From: an uncultured Flavobacteriales bacterium
GTDB taxonomy: Bacteria > Bacteroidota > Bacteroidia > Flavobacteriales_D > Sanyastnellaceae
Reading direction: 5' to 3'
DNA: 5,543 nucleotides
Assembly: GCA_913057815.1 (NCBI GenBank)
Contig: CAJXOV010000185.1
Coordinates: 1-5,543, forward strand
Positions within the stretch are counted from its first letter, which is position 1. The number at the start of each line of letters is the position of its first letter. The position numbers were made by a program, and so were the translations under genes. The notes beneath the pieces were generated by a model. It worked only from the letters and a program-made list of their open reading frames with translations, had not been told where the DNA came from and ran no database searches. Shown here piece after piece: positions 1 through 5,543 of this stretch.

Positions 1-47
1 GAGATGTAGAGAGGTCTCGTGGGCTCGGAGATGTGTATAAGAGACAG
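1..47 (+). other. Illumina Nextera i7 adapter contamination (not genomic)
   Basis: Positions 14-47 match the 34-base Nextera transposase adapter of the i7 side, ending in the 19-base Tn5 mosaic end (29-47, finishing in AAGAGACAG). The eight bases before it (6-13, GTAGAGAG) match the Nextera index N707 as written in the adapter, and positions 1-5 (GAGAT) are the last bases of the P7 primer. The order P7 end, index, adapter is exactly that of a library molecule, so the genomic insert starts at position 48. The match is from memory of the published oligonucleotides, but its length and order make coincidence unrealistic. The true chromosome continues beyond this point in an unknown way. Confidence 0.98.
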
Positions 48-779
48 GATATCTACTGTGCTATAATCCAAATAAAAACGAGGCTTGAGTCTAGTTTTAT
101 TAATTCTAAACGTAACTAAAGAATCCTCTGAATTTAGATGTAAAGGGTGAAGGCCGTTCTCATTTCCAGTTGAAGAATAAAGAGTTTCACCTTCTTCGAT
201 TACTTGCTGAATAAGACCTTCAGTTTTATCGGGAGAAGAAGTCGAGTTAAATGATTTATCATTAGCCTGATTTGCTATCAATGACTTACGGCTTCCTTTT
301 GAATCAAAAGAGGGTTTCTCTTTTTGAAAAGGTTGATTCGAGATTTCTTCAGAAACTGTAGTTAAACTATTCTCTTTGTTAGCGATTTTCGTTGAGTTTT
401 CTTGGTCTGCAGAATCTTCATCCCAACTAGAAAGATGTTCAGAGTTGATACCTCTTGGAGTGTAAAGTGAAGTTAAATCTGGAGAACTGTTAAATACCAA
501 TGAAGCTAGTAAAACAGCAGAGATTAGTGAAGCAGCTGCACCGTAGCTCCACCATAAAACAGCTTTCTTTTTTCTGTTAGGATGTGTTTGAGCGGCTATG
601 TCACTCCACACGGCAGCACTTGGCTGTACAGATAGTTCATCCATTTTATCAGCTAAACCACCAGCTGACTGGCGAGAGTTTATTCCACCAGAAATAGTAT
701 TCCAGCTTGAATCTTCAGGCGTATGCTCAAAGTCAGAGAACTTATCGTTCAAGTCTATATGTTTATACGGCCTTCTCAC
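48..779 (-). CDS. Anti-sigma-factor-like single-pass membrane protein, partial (3' end missing)
   Basis: An open frame of 244 genomic codons starts at a GTG and is cut off by the contig end. I chose the GTG at 777-779 because in-frame TAA and TAG codons lie just upstream; a TTG at 750-752 is the alternative. The product begins MRRPYKHIDLNDKFSDF. Residues 10-29 and 42-61 carry the same pattern, L-x-D-K followed by P-x4-W-x2-I, which is typical of the cytoplasmic head of Bacteroidota anti-sigma proteins, where it usually occurs once. A basic stretch (RKKK, 69-72) precedes one membrane helix at about 73-96, giving an N-in topology. Residues 107-225 form a Ser/Asn/Glu-rich linker, and the sequence breaks off just as a more ordered segment (about 224-244) begins. 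The start overlaps the sigma gene by 17 nt, which supports regulation of that sigma factor. Many relatives end in a periplasmic or outer-membrane beta-barrel domain; that part is not visible here. Role in sigma sequestration is inferred. Confidence 0.8.
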
Positions 780-1311
780 TGATATTTTCTTCTTTCTCTA
801 TTAATTTTCTTAAAATGGCTCGAGCTCTGCTATATTGACTTTTACTCGTTCCTACTGATATTCCTAATTCTTTACTTATTTCCGGATGCGTATAGCCTTC
901 TATAGCGTACAGGTTGAATACCGTTCTGAATCCAGTAGGTAGCTTCTGTACTTTTTTCATGATTTCTGCTGCCTCCATTTGAGCTAGCACATCATCTGAC
1001 ACTTCTAACATAGACTCAGAAGCATCGATTTCCACATGCATTCTGTAGTTTTTGTTATCTCTTATGCGTTGCAATGCCGTGTTCACAACTATCCTCCTTA
1101 TCCAACCACCTAGTGGTCCTGTAGCTTTAAAAGTGTCTATTTTATTAAATACTTTGATAAATGACTCTTGCAAAATATCTTCAGCCTCCGGAACACAGCT
1201 AGCGTAACGCATAGAAACCCCCATCATTTTTCCAGAGAATTTCGTGTAGAGCTTTTTCTGAGCTCTATAGTTCCCTTCTATGCATTGTGATATGAGTTCT
1301 TGTTCTGTCAT
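763..1311 (-). CDS. ECF (group 4) RNA polymerase sigma factor
   Basis: This 182-residue protein has the normal length and two-domain layout of an extracytoplasmic-function sigma factor, which directs RNA polymerase to a small set of promoters in response to envelope or environmental signals. The sigma-2 domain spans about 7-85. It includes the core-binding segment AEDILQESFIKVFNKI (43-58) and the -10 recognition segment around GGWIRRIVVNTALQRIR (68-84). A variable linker (about 90-115) leads to the sigma-4 domain (about 117-172), where YTHPEISKELGISVGTSKS (140-158) is the helix-turn-helix for the -35 element. The start ATG overlaps the stop of the upstream lipoprotein gene as ATGA, and its own end overlaps the anti-sigma-like gene, so translation of all three is probably coupled. 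The stimulus and regulon cannot be read from this window. Confidence 0.96.
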   Translation of the reverse strand: MTEQELISQCIEGNYRAQKKLYTKFSGKMMGVSMRYASCVPEAEDILQESFIKVFNKIDTFKATGPLGGWIRRIVVNTALQRIRDNKNYRMHVEIDASESMLEVSDDVLAQMEAAEIMKKVQKLPTGFRTVFNLYAIEGYTHPEISKELGISVGTSKSQYSRARAILRKLIEKEENISEKAV

Positions 1312-1667
1312 TCAGTGTAGAAACCAATGGATTCTAGGATCTCCTCATCTTCTTGATTTGTTATAGTCAGATAGATAACCATACCTGTTAAACAGCTGCA
1401 AGCCAAACAGGCTTCAGGTGGATTTACATCCGAAATGGATAAACTCTCAAATTCGATATTTAATTCCCCTAAATAATCAGAAACTCTAGCTTCAGTTGAA
1501 TATTCCTGCTGAGTATCCTGCACAGCTAAATCCCATGAGTCAGCACAATAAGTTTGCAGATACGCTAAGTTTACTATTTCTTCCCCAGTGTCAGAAATAC
1601 AGCCAGTAAAGCTCAATCCTACAAGACAGAAGAAAATTATTGTGCTATGTTTTAAAAGAGTATTCAC
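1308..1667 (-). CDS. Small cysteine-containing lipoprotein of unknown function
   Basis: I do not recognise a named family for this 119-residue protein. Residues 1-22 form a lipoprotein signal peptide (hydrophobic core TIIFFCLVGLSF) ending in FTGC, with Cys23 as the expected acylated residue. Phe at -3 is not the classical Leu, but the rest fits signal peptidase II. The mature part of about 97 residues is acidic and holds four more cysteines: Cys41 and a cluster CLACSC (Cys87, Cys90, Cys92). A hydrophobic strand-like segment (MVIYLTIT, 96-103) and an acidic tail follow. The start is a GTG with no in-frame ATG nearby, and it places the signal peptide correctly. It is first in the sigma/anti-sigma cluster, with an ATGA overlap to the sigma gene. 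A sensory or ligand role in the same pathway is an inference from that overlap only. The cysteines could bind metal or form disulfides. Confidence 0.85.
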   Translation of the reverse strand: MNTLLKHSTIIFFCLVGLSFTGCISDTGEEIVNLAYLQTYCADSWDLAVQDTQQEYSTEARVSDYLGELNIEFESLSISDVNPPEACLACSCLTGMVIYLTITNQEDEEILESIGFYTE

Positions 1668-1697
1668 TTGTTACGAGTAGTGATGCAGATTAAGAAA

Positions 1698-1715
1698 TAA
1701 GGGTTGCAACGCTTA
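1698..1715. promoter_or_regulatory. 18-bp near-perfect palindrome, candidate operator
   Basis: The sequence TAAGGGTTGCAACGCTTA equals its own reverse complement except at one base pair (positions 5 and 14 of the site), around an uninterrupted GTTGCAAC core. It occupies most of the 49-nt gap between the transporter stop codon and the GTG start of the lipoprotein gene, 30 nt before that start. With no loop and no following U-tract on the minus strand, it is a poor intrinsic terminator. A binding site for a dimeric regulator of the lipoprotein-sigma cluster is the more natural reading. No regulator is identified. Confidence 0.45.
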
Positions 1716-1716
1716 G

Positions 1717-2994
1717 CTAAAAATAAAGCTTATAAATCTCTGAAGCTCCGAAAATGCTAAATATGACTAAGAAAAGTATTCCTAAAACACTTAGTAGTCT
1801 TAACCATTTTGGAGGTTGACTATTCTCTGGGAACTCCTTGTTGGTTACCAAACGGTAATTAGCGATGGCTATGAAGGGAGCCACCAAGAAGGATAGGGTA
1901 GTGGCTACATCTACTAGTGTTTTGAATCCTTGTCCGTTTTGCGCAGCTATTAAATAATAATAAATCAAGCCGAAAGCTCCTGTGGCTGTCAGTATCATAG
2001 AAATGTTATACGCCTTAGGAGTGTCCTTCTCTTTTTTCAATACCAATGTCGCGGTCCTAGATAAAGCCCTTCCATAACCATCTAATACTGCAATAAATGT
2101 TCCGAGCATTATGCTAAAAGAAGCCGCTGCTATAATGATATAACTCCATTCACCTATACTTGAGGTAAACATGGTAACTACCTGATTGGCAAAGACCGCT
2201 CCCGAACCACTTAACGTTTCTCCCGAACCGAACATAATGTAAGTTCCTAAGGTTAAGAAACAAATTGAAAGGAATGCGGATACCAAATAACCGAAATTAA
2301 ATTCCTTTATTGTTTCTTTTAAAGTGGGTTTATAGTTGGTTTGTGCTATCCGCTCTAAAGTCCATAAACTATTCCAAGCAGATAAATCTACAGCAGTAGG
2401 CATCCATCCCATGAGTGCTATTAGGAAAAGGGCATCACTTCCTTGCCAAGAAAAATGCCCAAATAATTTTCCTTCTTTAGCAGGGCCGTTCCATAAGGTG
2501 AGAGTGAAGGCTAGTAAAGTAGAAAGTAGTAACGTAATTCCTATGAGTTTAATGATAGAATCCAGGGTTTTATACTTGCCTAGAATAAGAATAGCTGCCC
2601 CGAAAAGTATAAGAATTGAGTTTGTGTAGAGTGTGCTGTTTTCTCCGAAAATGGCTTTTAATCCAAATAAGTTTTGAAAAAAACCAGCCGTAACTGCACA
2701 CACGGCTGCAGACACAAAGAACATGGTTCCTAGTGTGATAAGTAGATAGAGGTAGAGCATCCATTTACTCAAACCGGCATATCCATCTATAATAGATTTC
2801 CCTTTGGTATTAGCGTATCTAGAACCAAATTCGAAAAAAGGATACTTGAATAAATTAGCCAGCAGTATGGCCCATAAAAGAGTGAATCCGTAATCTGCTC
2901 CTGCGCGTGTGCTTTGAACTAAATGACTTACTCCTATAGCTGTGGAGGCGAAGAGAATTCCTGGACCTAATATTTTAAATACCCTAGAATTCAA
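1717..2994 (-). CDS. Nramp-family transporter, divergent metal-binding motifs
   Basis: This 425-residue inner-membrane protein shows about 11 hydrophobic helices (roughly 10-30, 36-57, 78-104, 123-139, 144-168, 186-205, 232-256, 282-306, 329-351, 363-381, 397-416), the count and length usual for Nramp/MntH divalent-metal symporters. Helix 1 aligns by eye without gaps to the family (GPGILFASTAIGVSH, then RAGADYGFTLLW and LLANL), but the metal-binding DPGN of classical members reads GVSH (21-24). In helix 6 the usual MPH reads MPT (198-200), so Met198 stays but the following His is lost. Substrate is therefore uncertain, and I avoid the name mntH. Start: TTG at 2992-2994, 4 nt after the preceding stop; the first in-frame Met is at residue 79, too late, and an ATT at 2995-2997 is the only other nearby option. 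It is probably translated together with the DUF2132 gene. Confidence 0.88.
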   Translation of the reverse strand: MNSRVFKILGPGILFASTAIGVSHLVQSTRAGADYGFTLLWAILLANLFKYPFFEFGSRYANTKGKSIIDGYAGLSKWMLYLYLLITLGTMFFVSAAVCAVTAGFFQNLFGLKAIFGENSTLYTNSILILFGAAILILGKYKTLDSIIKLIGITLLLSTLLAFTLTLWNGPAKEGKLFGHFSWQGSDALFLIALMGWMPTAVDLSAWNSLWTLERIAQTNYKPTLKETIKEFNFGYLVSAFLSICFLTLGTYIMFGSGETLSGSGAVFANQVVTMFTSSIGEWSYIIIAAASFSIMLGTFIAVLDGYGRALSRTATLVLKKEKDTPKAYNISMILTATGAFGLIYYYLIAAQNGQGFKTLVDVATTLSFLVAPFIAIANYRLVTNKEFPENSQPPKWLRLLSVLGILFLVIFSIFGASEIYKLYF

Positions 2995-2998
2995 AATG

Positions 2999-3253
2999 CT
3001 ATTTACTACAAACGTCCAAATATAATTTTTCGACTTTAGCTCTGGCCCAAGGAGTCTTCCTTAAAAATGTAAGGCTAGACTTCATGGTTGGATTGCTTTT
3101 AAAGCAGTTGATATTAACCTCTTTGGCCAAGCCTTCCCAGCCGTATAGTACGAATAACTGATTCAGGATAAAATCAAGTCTAACACCATGAAGAGGGTTG
3201 TTCGGTTGAGTTTCCGATTCCTTTTTTTTTATTCTATCAGACAGTTTATTCAT
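2999..3253 (-). CDS. VF530/DUF2132 family small protein
   Basis: This 84-residue protein carries the family signature almost throughout: NPLHGVRLDFIL (19-30), YGWEGLA (37-43), INCF (48-51), NPTMKSSLTFLRKTPWAR (54-71) and a final EKLYL. The family (DUF2132) is named after Vibrio fischeri VF530, whose solved structure is a small helical fold compared with nucleic-acid-binding domains. DNA binding is thus suggested by the family and the basic residues, but the cellular role is not known. The lysine-rich N-terminal tail (about 1-18) is outside the conserved domain and is encoded in part by a run of nine A (3222-3230 on the plus strand reads T). The gene begins with ATG without an evident Shine-Dalgarno sequence. 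It is followed after 4 nt by the Nramp-type transporter, so the two form an operon. Confidence 0.93.
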   Translation of the reverse strand: MNKLSDRIKKKESETQPNNPLHGVRLDFILNQLFVLYGWEGLAKEVNINCFKSNPTMKSSLTFLRKTPWARAKVEKLYLDVCSK

Positions 3254-3372
3254 AACCTTGAAATTAATTTAAAATAGAAAACCTAACACTATAAATGTTG
3301 AAAATATTATTTATGTAAAGATTCAGATTTTATAATTCTAAATAGCGAGTTCTTCTGGTATTTAAATCCAAC

Positions 3373-3408
3373 AAAAAACCCTCTCAAAATTAATTGAGAG
3401 GGTTTTTT
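3373..3408 (-). terminator. Intrinsic terminator of the S9 peptidase gene
   Basis: A perfect 9-bp stem CCCTCTCAA (3379-3387) / TTGAGAGGG (3394-3402) encloses a 6-nt loop and is flanked by six A on one side and at least six T on the other, extending the pairing to 15 bp. On the minus strand it lies 17 nt after the peptidase stop codon and is followed by a U-tract. The symmetric A/T flanks make it able to work in both directions, but the next gene also points left, so only the minus-strand role is needed. It separates the peptidase from the DUF2132-transporter operon. Confidence 0.93.
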
Positions 3409-3425
3409 TAAATTCATTTTAAGCA

Positions 3426-5417
3426 CTAGGCTCCCTTCAGATGTTTGGCGAAAAAGCCCATCATTGATTTGTAAAGCTCGATTCTGTTGTGCTCTTTTCC
3501 AAAACCATGACCTTCATCATATTTTACCATGTAAGGAATTTCAAATCCTCTTTCTCTTAGGTTTTGTACAACCTGATCTGACTCATCTATATTTACTCTA
3601 GGATCATTAGCGCCCTGTACCACGAATAGCGGTTTTTTCATCTTATCTACATTAAGAGCAGGAGATACCTCTTTCATTATTTCTTGATCCTCAGGAGAAT
3701 TTTCATCATACCACTGCTCATATACTTGTCCTAAATATGGTTTCCAATAAGGTGGGAATGATTTGAAAAAAGTAAATAGATTAGAAACTCCTACATAATC
3801 TACACCGCAAGTATATAAGTCTGGAGTTTTTACTAAACTTCCCAGCGTAGCTAGGCCTCCATAACTTGCTCCGTATATAGCGATTTTGTTTTCATCTATT
3901 AACCCTAGAGTTTTAACGAATGCTACTCCATCCTCTAGGTCGTTAAGCATTTTACGTCCTATCTGTTTGTTCCCTGCTAAATAGAATTCTTTTCCATAAC
4001 CTCCCGAACCTCTGTAATTAATTTGGAGAGTCGCATAACCTCTGCTAGCAAATAATTGTGTTTCTGGATTAAATCCCCAGGAATCTCTAGGTCCATAAGG
4101 TCCACCATGAGGGTTTACTATAAGTGGAACTTTAGCTCCGGTTAACGTAGCGTTGGGTACAGTGACATAGGCATAAATGGTAAGACCATCTCTCGATTTA
4201 AATTTAATGGATCTCATTTCAGCCATGTCACTTTCTTTCAGTTGAGGCATCAAGTCCATTATCTCTTTGAATGCATCAGTTTTAACATCGTAGGTAAAGT
4301 ACTTCCCATATAATCTATCGCTAGAAACATAAATCAAATACTTGTCTTCTAAGTCTGTAGCGCTAGAGATGTCGAACTCCTTGTTCCCGAATTGTTTTGA
4401 GAATTTCTCATGAAGCTTCTTGTATTTATCACTAACAGGAATGGTAGTGCTTTTCTCTCCGTTGAAATAGAAATAATCTATTTCGTAGTTTCTGAGTCTT
4501 GATCTACTCATTCCGCCTACATCAAAAGTAGGATTAGAAAACACCTTTTTAATTTCTTTATTCGTTTTGAAATCATACAAAACAAGTTCGTCAGTATTGC
4601 TTTCTAAATTTGATATAACATAAGCTTGATGTGGATTTCCAGAAGCATAATCGAAACCAACTATATAAAAATTGTCTTTCCATGTAGTAGTAAACATTTT
4701 TTGAAAAGGTTTGTCTTCAGCTAATCTGTAGTAGAAAGAGTAATTGGTAGCGCCTTCCTGTTGAGAGTAACCTTTTAAATTTCCATCTTTATCGAATGTA
4801 TATCCGCTAATAGGGTTAGATGCGTCTTCATTCTTATAAAGTTGAGTGAGCTCACCTGTTACTATATTCAGTTTAAACGGCTCGAAAATTTCAGGATTGT
4901 TTTTATTCATATCTACAATCACATAATCTTTTTGATCTTTTAATAGATTAGAGAAGTTAGCTTTCACTCCTTCAAATGGAGTGAGGTCCATTGAGTTTTT
5001 TCCATCAATATCAGCAGCATATATATGATAGTTTTCGTCTCCTCCTTTGTCCTTCAGGTATATAAGTCTAGTGTTATTTGCCCAGCCATATCCTCTTATT
5101 AAATCATCTCCTTCTGTCACAGCTAAGTTAACCTTGTCGGTTTCTGTGTTTTTTACAAAAACATGACTTTTACCGTTTTCATCTCTTTGTCTATAAGAAA
5201 AGTATTTTCCATCAGGAGAGAATTGAAAACTCGACTGTTCGGGCTTTTTAAAATAGTCATCAACAGAGTATTTGAATTTTCCGGTTTCCAAATTTGCTAA
5301 CTGAGTAAGTTCTAATTCAGTGCTTGGAAGTGAGTTGTCTCCAGGTAGATCTGGTTTTTCTTGGGCTTTAGTTTGTGTTATCATGAACGCTGAAATAATG
5401 AATAGTAGATGTTTCAT
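3426..5417 (-). CDS. Secreted S9-family serine peptidase (prolyl oligopeptidase/acylaminoacyl-peptidase-like)
   Basis: This complete 663-residue exopeptidase-type enzyme is expected to cleave short peptides in the periplasm. Residues 1-18 form a type I signal peptide (MKHLLFIISAFMITQTKA) with cleavage likely before Gln19; there is no lipobox and no C-terminal sorting domain. Residues about 55-390 resemble the beta-propeller of S9 enzymes, with TolB-like repeats such as FQFSPDGKYFSY (64-75). Residues about 400-663 are the alpha/beta-hydrolase domain: PHGGPYG (436-442), NYRGSGGYG (467-475), the nucleophile elbow GASYGG with Ser518, then Asp605 in GANDPRV and His637 in DEGHGFG. The whole catalytic triad is present in the right order and spacing, and the length is usual for the family. 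The ATG start gives a clean signal peptide. It has its own terminator downstream and appears to be a single-gene transcript. Subfamily and substrate preference cannot be fixed by eye. Confidence 0.96.
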   Translation of the reverse strand: MKHLLFIISAFMITQTKAQEKPDLPGDNSLPSTELELTQLANLETGKFKYSVDDYFKKPEQSSFQFSPDGKYFSYRQRDENGKSHVFVKNTETDKVNLAVTEGDDLIRGYGWANNTRLIYLKDKGGDENYHIYAADIDGKNSMDLTPFEGVKANFSNLLKDQKDYVIVDMNKNNPEIFEPFKLNIVTGELTQLYKNEDASNPISGYTFDKDGNLKGYSQQEGATNYSFYYRLAEDKPFQKMFTTTWKDNFYIVGFDYASGNPHQAYVISNLESNTDELVLYDFKTNKEIKKVFSNPTFDVGGMSRSRLRNYEIDYFYFNGEKSTTIPVSDKYKKLHEKFSKQFGNKEFDISSATDLEDKYLIYVSSDRLYGKYFTYDVKTDAFKEIMDLMPQLKESDMAEMRSIKFKSRDGLTIYAYVTVPNATLTGAKVPLIVNPHGGPYGPRDSWGFNPETQLFASRGYATLQINYRGSGGYGKEFYLAGNKQIGRKMLNDLEDGVAFVKTLGLIDENKIAIYGASYGGLATLGSLVKTPDLYTCGVDYVGVSNLFTFFKSFPPYWKPYLGQVYEQWYDENSPEDQEIMKEVSPALNVDKMKKPLFVVQGANDPRVNIDESDQVVQNLRERGFEIPYMVKYDEGHGFGKEHNRIELYKSMMGFFAKHLKGA

Positions 5418-5543
5418 TTTGATTAGTTTATCTTGATTGGTTTCCTAACCTCTAAAGTAGATTTCGTTGGTTAATTCTGGAGAAATTCACTGTTAAAATT
5501 AGAAAATAGAAGTTCTAAAAAATCACAATTAATAGTTGTAAGG

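Noticed and set aside
1..47. The Tn5 mosaic end read as a natural transposon end.
   Set aside because: It is joined to the synthetic Nextera adapter, index and P7 tail, so it comes from library construction and not from a mobile element in the genome.
598..804. Open frame of 68 codons on the plus strand.
   Set aside because: It lies antisense to the anti-sigma-like gene and the end of the sigma gene, and its product has no domain-like character. It is a shadow of real coding sequence.
1698..1715. The palindrome read as a terminator of the transporter gene.
   Set aside because: It has no loop without breaking the centre, contains a mismatch in the stem, and is not followed by a U-tract on the minus strand.
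2336..2764. Two open frames (plus strand 2336-2629, minus strand 2570-2764) inside the transporter gene.
   Set aside because: Both overlap a clear membrane-protein gene in other frames and show no recognisable motif.
3278..3285. TAGGTTTT on the minus strand, one base off the Bacteroidota -7 box TAnnTTTG, about 25 nt before the DUF2132 start.
   Set aside because: No convincing TTG element at the expected distance upstream, and near-matches are common in such AT-rich sequence.
5452..5459. TACTTTAG on the minus strand, one base off TAnnTTTG, about 35 nt before the peptidase start.
   Set aside because: Position is plausible for a promoter, but the -33 TTG is absent at the right spacing, so it cannot be told from chance.
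5525..5539. Odd-centred imperfect palindrome ACAATTAATAGTTGT near the window end.
   Set aside because: Made almost wholly of A and T, with one mismatched pair, in non-coding sequence; expected by chance in this composition.

Overview
The window looks like one end of a contig from an AT-rich member of the Bacteroidota, most likely a marine-type or soil flavobacterium or a close relative. The evidence is AT-rich coding sequence, almost no Shine-Dalgarno sites, a signal peptide ending in KAQ, an ECF sigma factor next to an anti-sigma-like protein of the Bacteroidota P-x4-W-x2-I type, and a secreted S9 peptidase. This assignment rests on gene content, not on a marker gene. All recognisable genes lie on the minus strand, so the biological reading order runs from high to low coordinates.

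Layout in transcription order. Positions 5418-5543 are non-coding upstream sequence in which I see no gene. Positions 3426-5417 encode a complete secreted S9 serine peptidase, followed by a strong intrinsic terminator (3373-3408). After a short AT-rich leader comes a tight pair: a VF530/DUF2132 small protein (2999-3253) and, 4 nt further on, an 11-helix Nramp-family transporter (1717-2994) whose metal-binding motifs are unusual. A 49-nt gap holding an 18-bp near-perfect palindrome (1698-1715) separates this pair from a second tight cluster: a small cysteine-containing lipoprotein (1308-1667), an ECF sigma factor (763-1311, ATGA overlap) and a membrane-anchored anti-sigma-like protein (48-779, 17-nt overlap, cut off by the contig end).

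The three-gene cluster reads as an envelope-signalling unit. A surface or periplasmic lipoprotein, a cytoplasmic sigma factor and a single-pass protein with a cytoplasmic head and a long periplasmic linker are made from overlapping reading frames. The head carries a duplicated motif. I see no clear terminator between the transporter and this cluster, so all five genes could be one transcript.

The first 47 bases are not genomic. They are the end of the Illumina P7 primer, an 8-base index and the Nextera i7 transposase adapter. The adapter happens to be open in the frame of the truncated anti-sigma-like gene and would add a false C-terminus to its predicted protein.
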